From positions 124,001 to 188,000 of the forward strand of contig NZ_APKE01000010.1 of assembly GCF_009835145.1 (NCBI RefSeq): a DNA stretch of 64,000 nucleotides, given 5' to 3'. Of the stretch, positions 8,183 through 16,993 are shown piece by piece. A program made the position numbers and the translations under genes. Numbering within the stretch: position 1 is the stretch's first letter; each line of letters starts with the position of its first letter. Below the pieces are notes generated by a model. It was not told the DNA's origin, did no database searches, and was given only the letters and a program-made list of their open reading frames with translations. The stretch is from Profundibacterium mesophilum KAUST100406-0324. GTDB taxonomy: Bacteria > Pseudomonadota > Alphaproteobacteria > Rhodobacterales > Rhodobacteraceae.

Positions 8183-9619
8183 ATGCAGCTTCTACCCAGC
8201 ACGGTCCTCGCGGTAATCGCCATCGTCATCCTCGCCCTGCGCGGGCCGCGGCGGGGGCTATGGGCCTTCATGGCGCTCACGCCCTTCGGCGCGGCCGCGG
8301 CTTTCAACCTGCCGGCGGTTGGTGGAGCCTCCATCGGGCTCAAGGAGCTGGCGGTGGTCGCCATCTTCGCGCTGGTGGCCCTCACCCCCGGCGGGCCGAA
8401 CCGTCTTGCCGGCTCGATGCGCCCCGGCGGTCCGGGCTTTGCCCTGGCGGCCCTGCTGCTCTACGCGGTGCTCGTCACCATGTTCGCGCCGACCGTATTC
8501 AGGGGCGAGACGGAGGTCTTCAGCATCTCGCGCTCGGCCAATGAGAGCGGCATCGTGTCGATCCCGCTGCGTCCCGGGACCGGCAACATAACGCAGCTTT
8601 TCTACATGGTTCTGGCGGCCCTTGGCTTCTTCGCCCTGGCGGCCGTCTTTCGCGTCGGTCCCGATGCGGGGGCCGTGGTGCTGGGGATGGCGGTCGCGAC
8701 CGCAGTGAACTTCGCGCTCGGCTGGCTCGATGTGCTGAGCTTCGCGGCCGGGCTCGAGGCGCTAATGGAGCCCATACGCACCGCCAATTACGCGATGCTG
8801 ATCGATCACCGGATGGTCGGCCTGAAGCGGATGATCGGGGGCTTTCCCGAAGCGTCGAGTTTCGGCGACTACTCCCTGGGGCTCTTCGCCTTCTGGCTGC
8901 AGTTCTGGATCGCGGGGCCGCGGGGCCGGCTGGCGGGCGTGATGCTGTTGCTCAGCATGATCGTCCTGCTGCGCTCCACGTCCTCGGGGGCCTATGTCTC
9001 CCTGGTGCTGTTCCTCCTGGCCTATGGCGCGCCGATGGTCCTGTCGGGCACGCGCCGGCACGTGGCAAGGCATGCGGCGAGCATCGTCTTCGCGGTGCTG
9101 GTCGCGGGCTGGCTCGCCGCATTGGCGCTTTTCGCCAGTTACGAGCTCGTCGACCCGGTCACGGCTTTCTTCGACAGGGCGATCTTCGACAAGCTGGGCA
9201 CCCAGTCGGGCGTCGAGCGGATGAGCTGGAACGCGCAGGCTTTCCGCAATTTCCTCGACACCTCCCTGCTGGGCGCGGGCATGGGCAGCGTGCGCGCCTC
9301 GAACTGGCTCCTGGCGTCACTCGCCTGCCTGGGGCTGATCGGGACCGCGCTCTACCTGTGGTTCCTCGTGCTGGTCCTGCGCGCCCCGGCGCCGCGCGGG
9401 GACGGGCAAGGCGCGGCGGTGCTTTCGGGCCTCAAGGCGGCCTGCGTGGCGATGTTCCTTAACGCGCTGCTCACGGCTGCCAGTCCCAATCTGGGGGTCT
9501 TCTTCTTTGCCCTGGCCGGGCTCGCGGCGGGGCTGTCGCGCGGCGCCGCGGCCGTCGGGTTCAGCGCGGCGGCGCCCGCCGCAGGTGGCGCGATAGTGCC
9601 GCGACATGCGCGAGGATGA
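8183..9619 (+). CDS. O-antigen/exopolysaccharide polymerase or ligase (Wzy/WaaL-type membrane protein)
   Basis: The product has 478 residues with roughly ten to twelve membrane helices and a long periplasmic-type loop about 285-385. That loop contains RSTSSGAY and the region ASYELVDPVTAFFDRAIFDK. This is the topology of O-antigen ligase/polymerase proteins (Wzy_C family), which join repeat units in the periplasm. GACGAGGGACC precedes the chosen ATG. It opens a polysaccharide island that also carries a pyruvyl transferase, two glycosyltransferases and an ExoY-like enzyme. Its last 59 bases overlap the 3' end of the opposite gene. Polymerase and ligase roles cannot be separated by sequence alone. 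Confidence 0.75.
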   Translation: MQLLPSTVLAVIAIVILALRGPRRGLWAFMALTPFGAAAAFNLPAVGGASIGLKELAVVAIFALVALTPGGPNRLAGSMRPGGPGFALAALLLYAVLVTMFAPTVFRGETEVFSISRSANESGIVSIPLRPGTGNITQLFYMVLAALGFFALAAVFRVGPDAGAVVLGMAVATAVNFALGWLDVLSFAAGLEALMEPIRTANYAMLIDHRMVGLKRMIGGFPEASSFGDYSLGLFAFWLQFWIAGPRGRLAGVMLLLSMIVLLRSTSSGAYVSLVLFLLAYGAPMVLSGTRRHVARHAASIVFAVLVAGWLAALALFASYELVDPVTAFFDRAIFDKLGTQSGVERMSWNAQAFRNFLDTSLLGAGMGSVRASNWLLASLACLGLIGTALYLWFLVLVLRAPAPRGDGQGAAVLSGLKAACVAMFLNALLTAASPNLGVFFFALAGLAAGLSRGAAAVGFSAAAPAAGGAIVPRHARG

Positions 9620-10277
9620 GCGAGCCCACGATCATCTCGCCGCCATCCTCGAGCAGGTCGGCGATCTGTATGCCGTAGGGCAGGGCCGTGAACGGTTGAT
9701 GCAGGACATCGATGATACCGCCAAAGACCGCGTAAAGACCGATCAGTGCCACCAGGACCACGCCGATTCGCCTGCCTTGCGCGTTGCTGCGGACAAAGCC
9801 GATCGCGATGATCGGCAGAACCAGCGCCGCCATAAGGCCCCAGACAAGGATCTCGCCGATATCCTGCGCCTTGGCCCAGCTGGTCGCGCCGAGGTTCAGC
9901 ACCTCGACACGCTCGGCGCCCAGCCGCTCGTGGATCTGCAGGGAATCGTCGAGCAGCATGAGCGTGAAGACGGCGGCCATGCTCGGCAGGATCGCGAGGC
10001 GCCTGTGCCGGTAGGCCGCAAGGAGCAGGACGATGATGGCGATCCACTTGCCGTAGCCGAAGGTCTCGGCAAGGCTGAAATCGAACGAGATGTTCAACAG
10101 GCGCGGGATCGCGGGAAGGGTCGCGCCGGTGACGATGTGCAGGGCGATCAGGAACAGGTCCACAGCGACCACGAAGCCCAGCAGGCGCCGCTCGAGAGGC
10201 AGGGAAAACTCCGACACCAGACGCATGCCCGATCGGCCCGGTGCCTCGTAGAGCGGGGACTGTTTCTTCGCGGACAT
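9561..10277 (-). CDS. Integral membrane protein of unknown function in the polysaccharide island
   Basis: I do not recognise a family. The 238 residues start MSAKKQSPLYEAPGRSG. About six membrane segments follow: LLGFVVAVDLFLIALHIV, WIAIIVLLLAAY, AILPSMAAVFTLMLLDDSL, ILVWGLMAALVLPIIAIGFV, IGVVLVALIGLYAVFGGII, and a last one near MIVGSLILAHVAAL. Polar residues in or near the membrane, such as LLDDSLQIHERLG and DVLHQPFTALPYG, might form a site. CGGGAGGGCGTCC precedes the start. It is tail to tail with the polymerase gene, sharing 59 bases, so their transcripts are antisense to each other at the 3' end. Confidence 0.7.
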   Translation of the reverse strand: MSAKKQSPLYEAPGRSGMRLVSEFSLPLERRLLGFVVAVDLFLIALHIVTGATLPAIPRLLNISFDFSLAETFGYGKWIAIIVLLLAAYRHRRLAILPSMAAVFTLMLLDDSLQIHERLGAERVEVLNLGATSWAKAQDIGEILVWGLMAALVLPIIAIGFVRSNAQGRRIGVVLVALIGLYAVFGGIIDVLHQPFTALPYGIQIADLLEDGGEMIVGSLILAHVAALSRHLRRAPPR

Positions 10278-10414
10278 GGACGCCCTCCCGGCGTGATGCG
10301 GCGGCGGGCGGGCCGGAACGTCGCGCCGGCCGCCCGCATCGTGGTGCCAATGCTGCACCCGTCGTGATAGTCCGGTCCGGCAATGCCGCAGATCAGCGAG
10401 GACCGGACGGAACG

Positions 10415-12268
10415 ATGAAAGATTACCAGGCCAGTGTCGCCCCCCGGACCCCGCATGGCAAGGGCGCTTTGACGCGCTGCCGCGACTTCCTCTGGCCGCG
10501 CGGCGAAGGGGCGGCGCGGCGCCGGGCGCGCGCGGCGGCGTTTCTCCTCGGCATACTGCCGATGATCGCGGCCAGTCCCCTCGCGGCGCAGACCGGGCCC
10601 GATCCCGCCGGGCCGTCCCTCGCGGCGGCGAGCAATTTCGGGCAAGGCCTCGACAGGGCCAAACTCGACGCGGCGCTTGCGCTCGGGCTGCGAGACTTCC
10701 GCGACGCGGTCTATTGGCGCGATGTCGAGCAGGAAGATGGCAGCCTGGTCTTCGAGGGCCGCCATGCCTGGCCTGACCTGCTCGCGGAGGCGGGGGCGAC
10801 GATGAGCCTCACGGTCAATAACAGCCACCCTGCCCATGATGGCGGCACCACGCCCCATAGCGATGCGGGCCGCGCGGCCTTTGCCCGGTTCGCCGCCGCC
10901 GCGCGCGACCGCTTCCCGGCGATAACCGCCATCGAGGTGGGCAACGAAATGAACAGCGACACCTTCGTCTCCGGCCCCTGGCGCGAGGCCGACACGCGCC
11001 CGCGCGCCGCGCTCTACGGCAAGCTTCTGGGCGCGGTGTCACGCCGCTTGCGCAGCGAGGGACGGCCCGTGCGGGTGATCGGGGGCGCTGCCCATTCGGT
11101 CCCGCTCACCTGGCTCTCGGCGATGCTCGGCACGCAAGGAGCCGGCGCGATGGATGCGCTCGCCCTGCATCCCTACACCACCGCCCCCGAACAGCTCGTA
11201 CGGCAGGTGGCCCTGCTGCGGGCCCTGCCGGGCCTGTCGCGGATGCCGATCGAGATCACCGAGTTCGGCACGAAACGCATCGCGGACGCGCCGGGGCACA
11301 TGCTGCGCAGCTATTGCCAGATGGCTCTCGCGGGCGTGCGGCGCGCGGCGTGGTATCCGCTGGGTGCGCGGGGCGACGGCTTCGCGCCCCTAATCGGCGA
11401 GGAGGGCGAAGCGACGCCAGCCGGCCGGACATTCGCCCTGATCTCGGCGCAAATGGCAGGGCGGCCCGCGCGCGCGATCAGGCCTGATCCCTTCACCTAT
11501 GGCTGCACATTCGGCGCGGATGTAAGTGTCCTTTGGGGCGCGCCGCGCACCCTGGCGCTGGGCGAGGGGATGCGCGCGGCGACACCGACGGGCACGCCCC
11601 TGCCGGCGGAGGGGCTGCGGCTGTCGCGCACCGCGCCGCTTGTGATCTTCGGCGAGGCGCGGAACGCGGCGGGCGCATCGCGCATCGCGCTCGGCCCCAC
11701 GGGGCTCATCGCCGACAGTTTCGACGAGTTCGCCTATCCGCGGCAGGCCGCAGTGGGCGGGGGCACAGGGGTTGCGACGCGAGCCGCGACGGAGACCGCG
11801 CCAAAAGGAGGGTTCCGCTACCTGTCGCTGATCGACGGCGAGACCGCGCCGCTGGAGCTGCGTCCGGGACAGGAGAAGAGCGGGGCGCCCTGGTATCCCT
11901 ATCTTGGAAGCGCGCGCGACGGCATGCTGCGGGCCGGACCGGACTGGGTTCTGCCCTCGGCCTGGGGCGATCGACCGCTATCCGTGATCCTGCGGCACGA
12001 GGCGCAGGCCCCCATCCGCGCCGATCTGGAACTGCGGCTCGCGCCGCGTGCCAGGAGCACGGATGGCGTGTCCCTGACCGTGTCCCTCGGGGGGGAGGTG
12101 ATCGCCAAGCGCATGATCGCCGAGCCCGAGCGCATCATCCTGCGCGATCTGCCGCTCGGACCGGGGCGGCTTCTTGATATCACGACGGGACCGGGAGGGT
12201 CGGCCTCGGGCGATGTCACGTCTTTGCGGGCGACGCTCCGGCGGGCGGGCTCTGGCGCGGAGGAGTGA
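10415..12268 (+). CDS. Exported glycoside hydrolase of clan GH-A type
   Basis: A 617-residue protein with a hydrophobic export segment at about 40-58 (AAFLLGILPMIAASPLAA) after a long basic leader. A (beta/alpha)8 hydrolase domain covers about 65-400. The acid/base glutamate is probably E178 in IEVGNEMN. The nucleophile is probably E283 in PIEITEFG, both in the expected clan GH-A strand positions. A beta-rich C-terminal half (about 410-617) may bind carbohydrate. The GH39-like pattern is suggestive, but I cannot assign a family number. Its place between polymerase and pyruvyl transferase genes suggests it trims or releases the polymer made here. Its 3' end overlaps the next gene by 53 bases. 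Confidence 0.75.
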   Translation: MKDYQASVAPRTPHGKGALTRCRDFLWPRGEGAARRRARAAAFLLGILPMIAASPLAAQTGPDPAGPSLAAASNFGQGLDRAKLDAALALGLRDFRDAVYWRDVEQEDGSLVFEGRHAWPDLLAEAGATMSLTVNNSHPAHDGGTTPHSDAGRAAFARFAAAARDRFPAITAIEVGNEMNSDTFVSGPWREADTRPRAALYGKLLGAVSRRLRSEGRPVRVIGGAAHSVPLTWLSAMLGTQGAGAMDALALHPYTTAPEQLVRQVALLRALPGLSRMPIEITEFGTKRIADAPGHMLRSYCQMALAGVRRAAWYPLGARGDGFAPLIGEEGEATPAGRTFALISAQMAGRPARAIRPDPFTYGCTFGADVSVLWGAPRTLALGEGMRAATPTGTPLPAEGLRLSRTAPLVIFGEARNAAGASRIALGPTGLIADSFDEFAYPRQAAVGGGTGVATRAATETAPKGGFRYLSLIDGETAPLELRPGQEKSGAPWYPYLGSARDGMLRAGPDWVLPSAWGDRPLSVILRHEAQAPIRADLELRLAPRARSTDGVSLTVSLGGEVIAKRMIAEPERIILRDLPLGPGRLLDITTGPGGSASGDVTSLRATLRRAGSGAEE

Positions 12269-13451
12269 GCGGCGCGACCTCCGAGAGGGCGGCGGCCAGC
12301 GCCTCGCGGGCGCCGCGCAGCATCTGCGCGTGCCGCGCGCCGTCGATACCGCTCGCAAGGGCGGTCTCGAGAACCGCGGCCACGTCCGCCGGCGCGGCAT
12401 CGGCGCGGCCGACGAAGGCGTGGGTGAGCCCGGCCGCCTCGAAAAAGCTTTCGACCTTGCGATCCCAGCCAAGCCCGATCACGCAGCGTTCGTAGGAATA
12501 GCCAATGATGCAGGCATGCAGCCGGTGCGCGATGATCGCGCGGCAGCCCCTGACGATGGCTGCAAGCTCCGAGGGCAGGGCCGGCGGCGATGCAAAGCTC
12601 AGCGTGCCGGCACGGCGCGCCGCGGCGAGCGTGGGGGCGGCCTTGAGCGCGGCGAGCGCGGCGCGGTCCTCCTCCGCCCCGTTGCAGAACATGCGGACCG
12701 GGTGGCCGCGCGCGATGAGGGTGAGCGCAAGCCGCCCGAAGAACGCCTCCGCGCCGCCGCCTCCCGCCGTGCCCGTGACAGCGCCATCGGCATGGTAGCC
12801 CAGGATCTGGGGCGCCGTGACGCACAGCCCGATCGTCTCGCCGGCCGTGCCGGCGCCGTAGCACTCGGCGGCCAGCAGGCCGGGATCGGGGGTGTCGACC
12901 GGCACCGGGCTGGCGCCGCCCATCTGCGCCGTCCAGGCGGCGATGGAGGGCGCATCGCGAAGCCCCACGCGCCGCAGGTCGCATTCGAGCAGCCGTTTGA
13001 AGAGGGCTGTGCCGGGGCGCGACCAGTTCGCCGAGACACCGGCCCCGTGGATGGCGGCCGGCACCTTGGCCCGCGCGAGAAGGCGGCCGAGACGCCCCAG
13101 TTTCAGGGGAAAGTTGAGATCGGCATCCGAGAAGATCTGGCCGCCCCCGATCAGCGCGAGATCGGCGTTCTCCAGCGCGGTGCGCCAGGCGGGCTCTGCA
13201 CGGCCGAGCATCCGGCCGAGCTTCACCCTGACGGCCGCATGGCGCATGGGGCGCGGCATCGCGGCCAGCAGGCGCAGGGCCCTGCCGCGGTTTTGCACCG
13301 TCACGTCGCCGGCGGCGCTGCGTCCGGAGATGTCGACGGTCACGACCTGCGCCTCCGGCAGGATCGAGCGGATCCCGTGAACCATGCATTCCGCGATGAT
13401 CCCGTCACCGGTATTTGGGCTGTGATGCAGCCCGAACTGGACGATCTTCAT
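12216..13451 (-). CDS. Polysaccharide pyruvyl transferase
   Basis: This family (CsaB/ExoV-like) transfers pyruvate from phosphoenolpyruvate to a sugar, forming acidic ketals on exopolysaccharide repeat units. The 411 residues start MKIVQFGLHHSPNTGDGIIA, the expected N-terminal loop. IGGGQIFSD is near 101-109, and the family hallmark HRLHACIIGYS is near 310. A GLGWDRKVESFFE segment follows. The last about 20 residues are a Pro/Ala-rich tail. It is divergent from the GT4 gene (starts 13451 and 13606) and convergent with the hydrolase gene. Confidence 0.9.
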   Translation of the reverse strand: MKIVQFGLHHSPNTGDGIIAECMVHGIRSILPEAQVVTVDISGRSAAGDVTVQNRGRALRLLAAMPRPMRHAAVRVKLGRMLGRAEPAWRTALENADLALIGGGQIFSDADLNFPLKLGRLGRLLARAKVPAAIHGAGVSANWSRPGTALFKRLLECDLRRVGLRDAPSIAAWTAQMGGASPVPVDTPDPGLLAAECYGAGTAGETIGLCVTAPQILGYHADGAVTGTAGGGGAEAFFGRLALTLIARGHPVRMFCNGAEEDRAALAALKAAPTLAAARRAGTLSFASPPALPSELAAIVRGCRAIIAHRLHACIIGYSYERCVIGLGWDRKVESFFEAAGLTHAFVGRADAAPADVAAVLETALASGIDGARHAQMLRGAREALAAALSEVAPLTPPRQSPPAGASPAKT

Positions 13452-13605
13452 CCCTGTGCTCCCATCTGCCGCGTATCTGGTCCCTCCTAGACCCGTGGCC
13501 GCGGCTTCGCCACGAGATTCGGGCTTTACTCGAAGGGCATCGGCGGGCGATCACCGATCGGGGCCGCGCCGCGGCCTGCGCGGACGGGCAGAGGGAAACG
13601 GGCAT

Positions 13606-14850
13606 ATGCAGGCAGATCATGTCGTCGTCATCAACGACGCCGCCCAGGCGCGGGGCGGGGCGACCGGGCTTGCGTTGCTGTCGGTACGGCTGTTGCGGGC
13701 GCGGGGACTGCGCGTGAGCTATGTCTGCGGCGACGCGGGCGCGAATGACGAGCTGCGCGAGCTCGGGGTCGAAGTGATCGCCGGGGGCGGGGCCGGCCTG
13801 CTGCGGCGCGGGCGGGCGGACGCGATGCTGCGCGGATTGCACAATCCGGCGAGCCGCGCGATGCTGCGGGACGCGATCGCGCGGCTCGATACGCCGGGCA
13901 CCGTCTATCACCTCCATGGCTGGGCACAGATCCTCTCGCCGTCGATCTTCTCGGCGCTCGCCCCGGTCGCCGCGCGCACCGTCATCCATGCACATGACAT
14001 GTTCCTGGCCTGTCCCAACGGGGTCTACATGGATTATCCGCGCGCCGAGCGGTGCCTGCGCGTGCCCCTCGGCCGCGACTGCCTCGCCACGAACTGCGAC
14101 AAGCGCAGCCGCCTGCAGAAGGGCTGGCGGGTGCTCAGGCAGGTCAACCTGCGCCGCAGGTTCCCGGCGGGGCATCCCTGGGGGGCGGTGGTGCCGATCC
14201 ATCCCGGCATGATTCCGGGGCTCACGCGGGCGGGATATCCGGAGACCCTGATGCATGTCATCCGCAATCCGGCCACGCCCTACAGCACGCAGCGCATCCG
14301 TGCCGAGGAGAACCGCGCCATCGTCTATGTCGGGCGGCTCGAGCGTGACAAGGGGGCGCTCGATCTCGCCCTTGCCGCACGCCGCGCGGACGTGCCGCTC
14401 ACGCTTGTCGGCGAGGGGAGCCTGCGCGCCGAGATCGAACAGGCGAACCCCGAGGCGCGGATCACCGGCTGGACGGCACGCGCCGAGATCGCGGCGCATG
14501 TGTCGGATGCGCGGGCCCTGGTCATGCCGTCCCATCATCCCGAACCCTTCGCCCTCGTGCTGCCGGAGGCAAGCGGGAGCGGTCTTCCGCTGCTGGTCTC
14601 CCGGACGGCGCTCATGGCGCCGGAGATCGCCAAGGCAGGGCTTGGCCTTGCCTTCGACATGGCGGCGCGGGGCGGGCTCGACGCGGCCCTGTCGGGCATT
14701 GTCCAGATGCCGGACGAGGAGGTGGCGCGGATCAGCCGGCGCGGCCATGCGCGCACGGCACCGCTCGCGCTGAGCGAGGAGGGCTGGACGGCGGCGCTGA
14801 CGGAGCTCTACGACGCGCTGTGCAGGCAGGCCGCGCGCCTCAGCGCTTGA
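13606..14850 (+). CDS. Glycosyltransferase, GT4 (GT-B fold)
   Basis: This 414-residue protein transfers a sugar from a nucleotide donor to the growing lipid-linked repeat unit at the inner face of the membrane. The N-terminal domain has GGATGLALLSVRLL and IHAHDMFLACPNGVYMDYP. The C-terminal domain opens with IVYVGRLERDKGALDLALA and has the GT4 EX7E motif in EPFALVLPEASGSGLPLLVS. An upstream in-frame reading from 13456 exists, but the ATG at 13606 has GAGGGAAACGGGCAT before it and matches a normal GT4 start. It overlaps the GT2 gene tail to tail by 11 bases. Confidence 0.9.
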   Translation: MQADHVVVINDAAQARGGATGLALLSVRLLRARGLRVSYVCGDAGANDELRELGVEVIAGGGAGLLRRGRADAMLRGLHNPASRAMLRDAIARLDTPGTVYHLHGWAQILSPSIFSALAPVAARTVIHAHDMFLACPNGVYMDYPRAERCLRVPLGRDCLATNCDKRSRLQKGWRVLRQVNLRRRFPAGHPWGAVVPIHPGMIPGLTRAGYPETLMHVIRNPATPYSTQRIRAEENRAIVYVGRLERDKGALDLALAARRADVPLTLVGEGSLRAEIEQANPEARITGWTARAEIAAHVSDARALVMPSHHPEPFALVLPEASGSGLPLLVSRTALMAPEIAKAGLGLAFDMAARGGLDAALSGIVQMPDEEVARISRRGHARTAPLALSEEGWTAALTELYDALCRQAARLSA

Positions 14851-15805
14851 GCTCCAGGATCCGGTCGGGCCGGTCGCGTCCGCGCAGGATGTCCGCCCAG
14901 GCCAGGAGATTTCCCCGCAACCGCCCGCGATAATCCGCCCAGCCCCGGTTCGCCGCCCCGCGCAGCGTGTTGGAGGCCATGTTCCGGGCCATCATCACCG
15001 CCGCGAGGCGCGTGCGAAGTGTGCCCTTGCGGACCATGTAGACCGGGTTCACCATCTGCGAGTAGCCCAGATAGACGCCCGGCGTGCGCCCTGTCTTGGT
15101 TCCCAGATGGACCCCGCGCAACGCCTCGGCGCGCAGGATCTCGCCATGCGGGGCAAGGCGGGCGGAGAAGTCGACATCCTCGAGCCAGCCATAAAGGGGC
15201 AAGGCCTCGTCGAACCGGATATCGTGGGACAGGGCGACACCCGCCCTGAAGGCCATGTTGCAGCCATAGCCCGTATGCACCGCCGTGAGCGCGTGGCCCG
15301 CCGGCGCCGCCGCGAGGCCGGAGCGCAGTTTCTCGCGTCCCTCGTCATGCTCGAAGCCGGGCCCGATGATGCCATCGGCCAGAACGTGACCGGTCAGCAT
15401 GACCGTCTCGGGGCGGGCGTCGAAGATATTCTCCATTACCTGGAGGAAATCGGGCGCGAGCAGGAAATCGTCATCCAGCATCAGCAGCAGATCGCCCGGG
15501 GCGGCGGCGTCGATCATCGTGTTGCGCTGTGCCGTCAGGCCGCGCGGCGATTGCATGATGGCAAGATCGAACGGGCAGGCGGCCGGATCGAGACCAACGG
15601 CGTCCTCCGGGTCGGGCACCGCGATCCACACCGCGTCCGGGCGCCGGGTCTGTTCGGCGAGTGCCGCGACGGTGCGGCGCAGGATGGGCGCACGTCCGAC
15701 ACTGGGAATGGCCACGATCACCCTTTGGGCGGCCTCCGCCGGACCGGGGGCGGTGCCTTTGCCCGCGGGGCGGGGAGGGGTCGAAGGTAGGCTGGGTTGC
15801 GCCAT
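14840..15805 (-). CDS. Glycosyltransferase, GT2 (GT-A fold)
   Basis: The 321-residue protein has a Pro-rich leader of about 25 residues, then VIVAIPSVGRAPILRRTVAAL, the start of a GT-A domain. The donor and metal motif is LLMLDDDFLLAPDF (about 107-120). The later acidic motif GWLEDVDFSARL contributes the general-base region. A C-terminal helical part (about 260-321) with many arginines probably sits on the membrane surface. It lies downstream of the ExoY-like gene on the same strand, 56 bases apart, so both may be one transcript adding the first and a later sugar. Confidence 0.87.
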   Translation of the reverse strand: MAQPSLPSTPPRPAGKGTAPGPAEAAQRVIVAIPSVGRAPILRRTVAALAEQTRRPDAVWIAVPDPEDAVGLDPAACPFDLAIMQSPRGLTAQRNTMIDAAAPGDLLLMLDDDFLLAPDFLQVMENIFDARPETVMLTGHVLADGIIGPGFEHDEGREKLRSGLAAAPAGHALTAVHTGYGCNMAFRAGVALSHDIRFDEALPLYGWLEDVDFSARLAPHGEILRAEALRGVHLGTKTGRTPGVYLGYSQMVNPVYMVRKGTLRTRLAAVMMARNMASNTLRGAANRGWADYRGRLRGNLLAWADILRGRDRPDRILELKR

Positions 15806-15861
15806 CGGAACTTCCCGTCACACCGCCGCGTCGGCGGGCGGGCGGCAGAGGCCGCGTTCAA

Positions 15862-16551
15862 TCAGGATGCGCCGCGTCCGGTCAGCACCACGTTCACCGT
15901 CTTCAACAGGATGCCGAGATCGCAGGCAAGGCTCCAATTGGTGACGTAGTGAACGTCGAGATCGACACGCTCGGGATAGGAAATCTCGTTACGGCCGCTG
16001 ACCTGCCAAGCGCCGGTGATGCCGGGACGCACGGCGCTGTAGGTGGCGAAGTGATCGCCGTAACGCACCGCCTCGTCCGCCGTGACCGGGCGCGGGCCCA
16101 CGAGGGACATGTCACCCCTGAGCACGTTCCACAGCTGCGGCAGCTCGTCGAGGCTGGTCCGGCGCAGGAACAGGCCAAGCCTGCTGACACGCGGGTCGAC
16201 CGTCAGCTTGCGGGTGGTCTCCCATTCGGCGCGCGCGGCGGGATCGCTGGCCAGGATGCGGGCAAGCTGCGCATCGGCGTCGCGCACCATCGAGCGGAAC
16301 TTGTAGCAGCGGAAGCGGCGGCCGTTGATGCCGACACGCTCATGCCCGAAGATCGCCGGGCCGCCATCGACCAGCAGGACCAAAACCGCAACGATCAGCA
16401 TCAAGGGCAGCAGCATCAGGAGCGCGAACCCCGCCACGGCCTTGTCGAGAAGGCGTTTGCTCAGCGGAACGCGCGCCGCGTGCGGCTGCATCACGCAATG
16501 ACGCGATTGGCTGGAAGAGAGAAGGAGCGTGCCATTCGTTTGTATCGTCAT
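15862..16551 (-). CDS. exoY: Initiating undecaprenyl-phosphate sugar-1-phosphate transferase (ExoY-like)
   Basis: This enzyme starts each repeat unit by moving a sugar-1-phosphate (galactose or glucose in ExoY-type enzymes) from UDP-sugar to undecaprenyl phosphate. The 229 residues have one N-terminal membrane hairpin (AGFALLMLLPLMLIVAVLVLLV, about 41-62). The catalytic bacterial sugar transferase domain contains RVGINGRRFRCYKFRSM, DELPQLWNVLRGDMSLVGPRP and RPGITGAWQVSGR. The protein is the short monofunctional form, without the extra N-terminal helices of WbaP. A small inverted repeat sits just upstream of its start. An alternative ATG lies at 16491. A second, divergent member of this family is at 53.2 kb. 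Confidence 0.92.
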   Translation of the reverse strand: MTIQTNGTLLLSSSQSRHCVMQPHAARVPLSKRLLDKAVAGFALLMLLPLMLIVAVLVLLVDGGPAIFGHERVGINGRRFRCYKFRSMVRDADAQLARILASDPAARAEWETTRKLTVDPRVSRLGLFLRRTSLDELPQLWNVLRGDMSLVGPRPVTADEAVRYGDHFATYSAVRPGITGAWQVSGRNEISYPERVDLDVHYVTNWSLACDLGILLKTVNVVLTGRGAS

Positions 16552-16558
16552 GCCCTAA

Positions 16559-16576
16559 AGACCGAGAATCCGGTCT
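16559..16576. repeat. Inverted repeat at the exoY start
   Basis: AGACCG (16559-16564) and CGGTCT (16571-16576) are exact complements with a 6-base loop. The repeat begins 8 bases upstream of the exoY start codon. In mRNA it would lie over the ribosome site; as DNA it could be an operator. Confidence 0.4.
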
Positions 16577-16670
16577 CCCTTGCTTGGAGTTCTGCGATGA
16601 TCTTGACAACCTCTTGCCATATCCGCGCCATTTTTAGCGAACTCGTTACTGGAAACAGTATGTTTCAAGG

Positions 16671-16689
16671 AGTTCCGCTCATCGGAACT
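16671..16689. promoter_or_regulatory. Inverted repeat AGTTCCG-N5-CGGAACT, candidate operator
   Basis: Perfect 7-bp arms separated by CTCAT lie in the middle of the divergent region. The size and spacing of the 19-bp site suit a dimeric helix-turn-helix regulator. Confidence 0.45.
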
Positions 16690-16993
16690 AGGGTCATCAC
16701 ATGTGCGACTATGTAGACCTGTATACTGCAATGCGTAGTGTTTAGCGGTAATTAGCTGAATAAATCAACCGATCTTCGAATAAGTTTCCCAACGGAATCG
16801 ACAGACCTGCCTAAAAGTAATCGTTTGTTTGCTATTTCGTGATCGTGGCCGATCTGCCGTCAGTACTCAAATTGTTTCTGCAGCCACGTGGAATGGCGGC
16901 CTGGAATCCTAAATGCGTTGATGCTGCGCCGGCGATAGCTCCATCCTTTGGTGATGGCGGGGGCCAGGGGCAACTTGTAGAAGGGGCATCATC

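Larger units (their letters stand above)
16552..16993. promoter_or_regulatory. 442-bp divergent intergenic region with inverted repeats
   Basis: No gene is seen. The segment is clearly richer in A and T than its surroundings, especially 16690-16840. It separates the leftward exoY gene from the rightward oxygenase-like gene, so it should hold both promoters. It contains the two inverted repeats listed separately. Confidence 0.6.

Noticed and set aside
9606-10367. 253-residue plus-strand frame over the membrane protein gene
   Set aside because: Its charged, Asp/Gln/Arg/His-rich composition is the mirror of membrane helices on the opposite strand.
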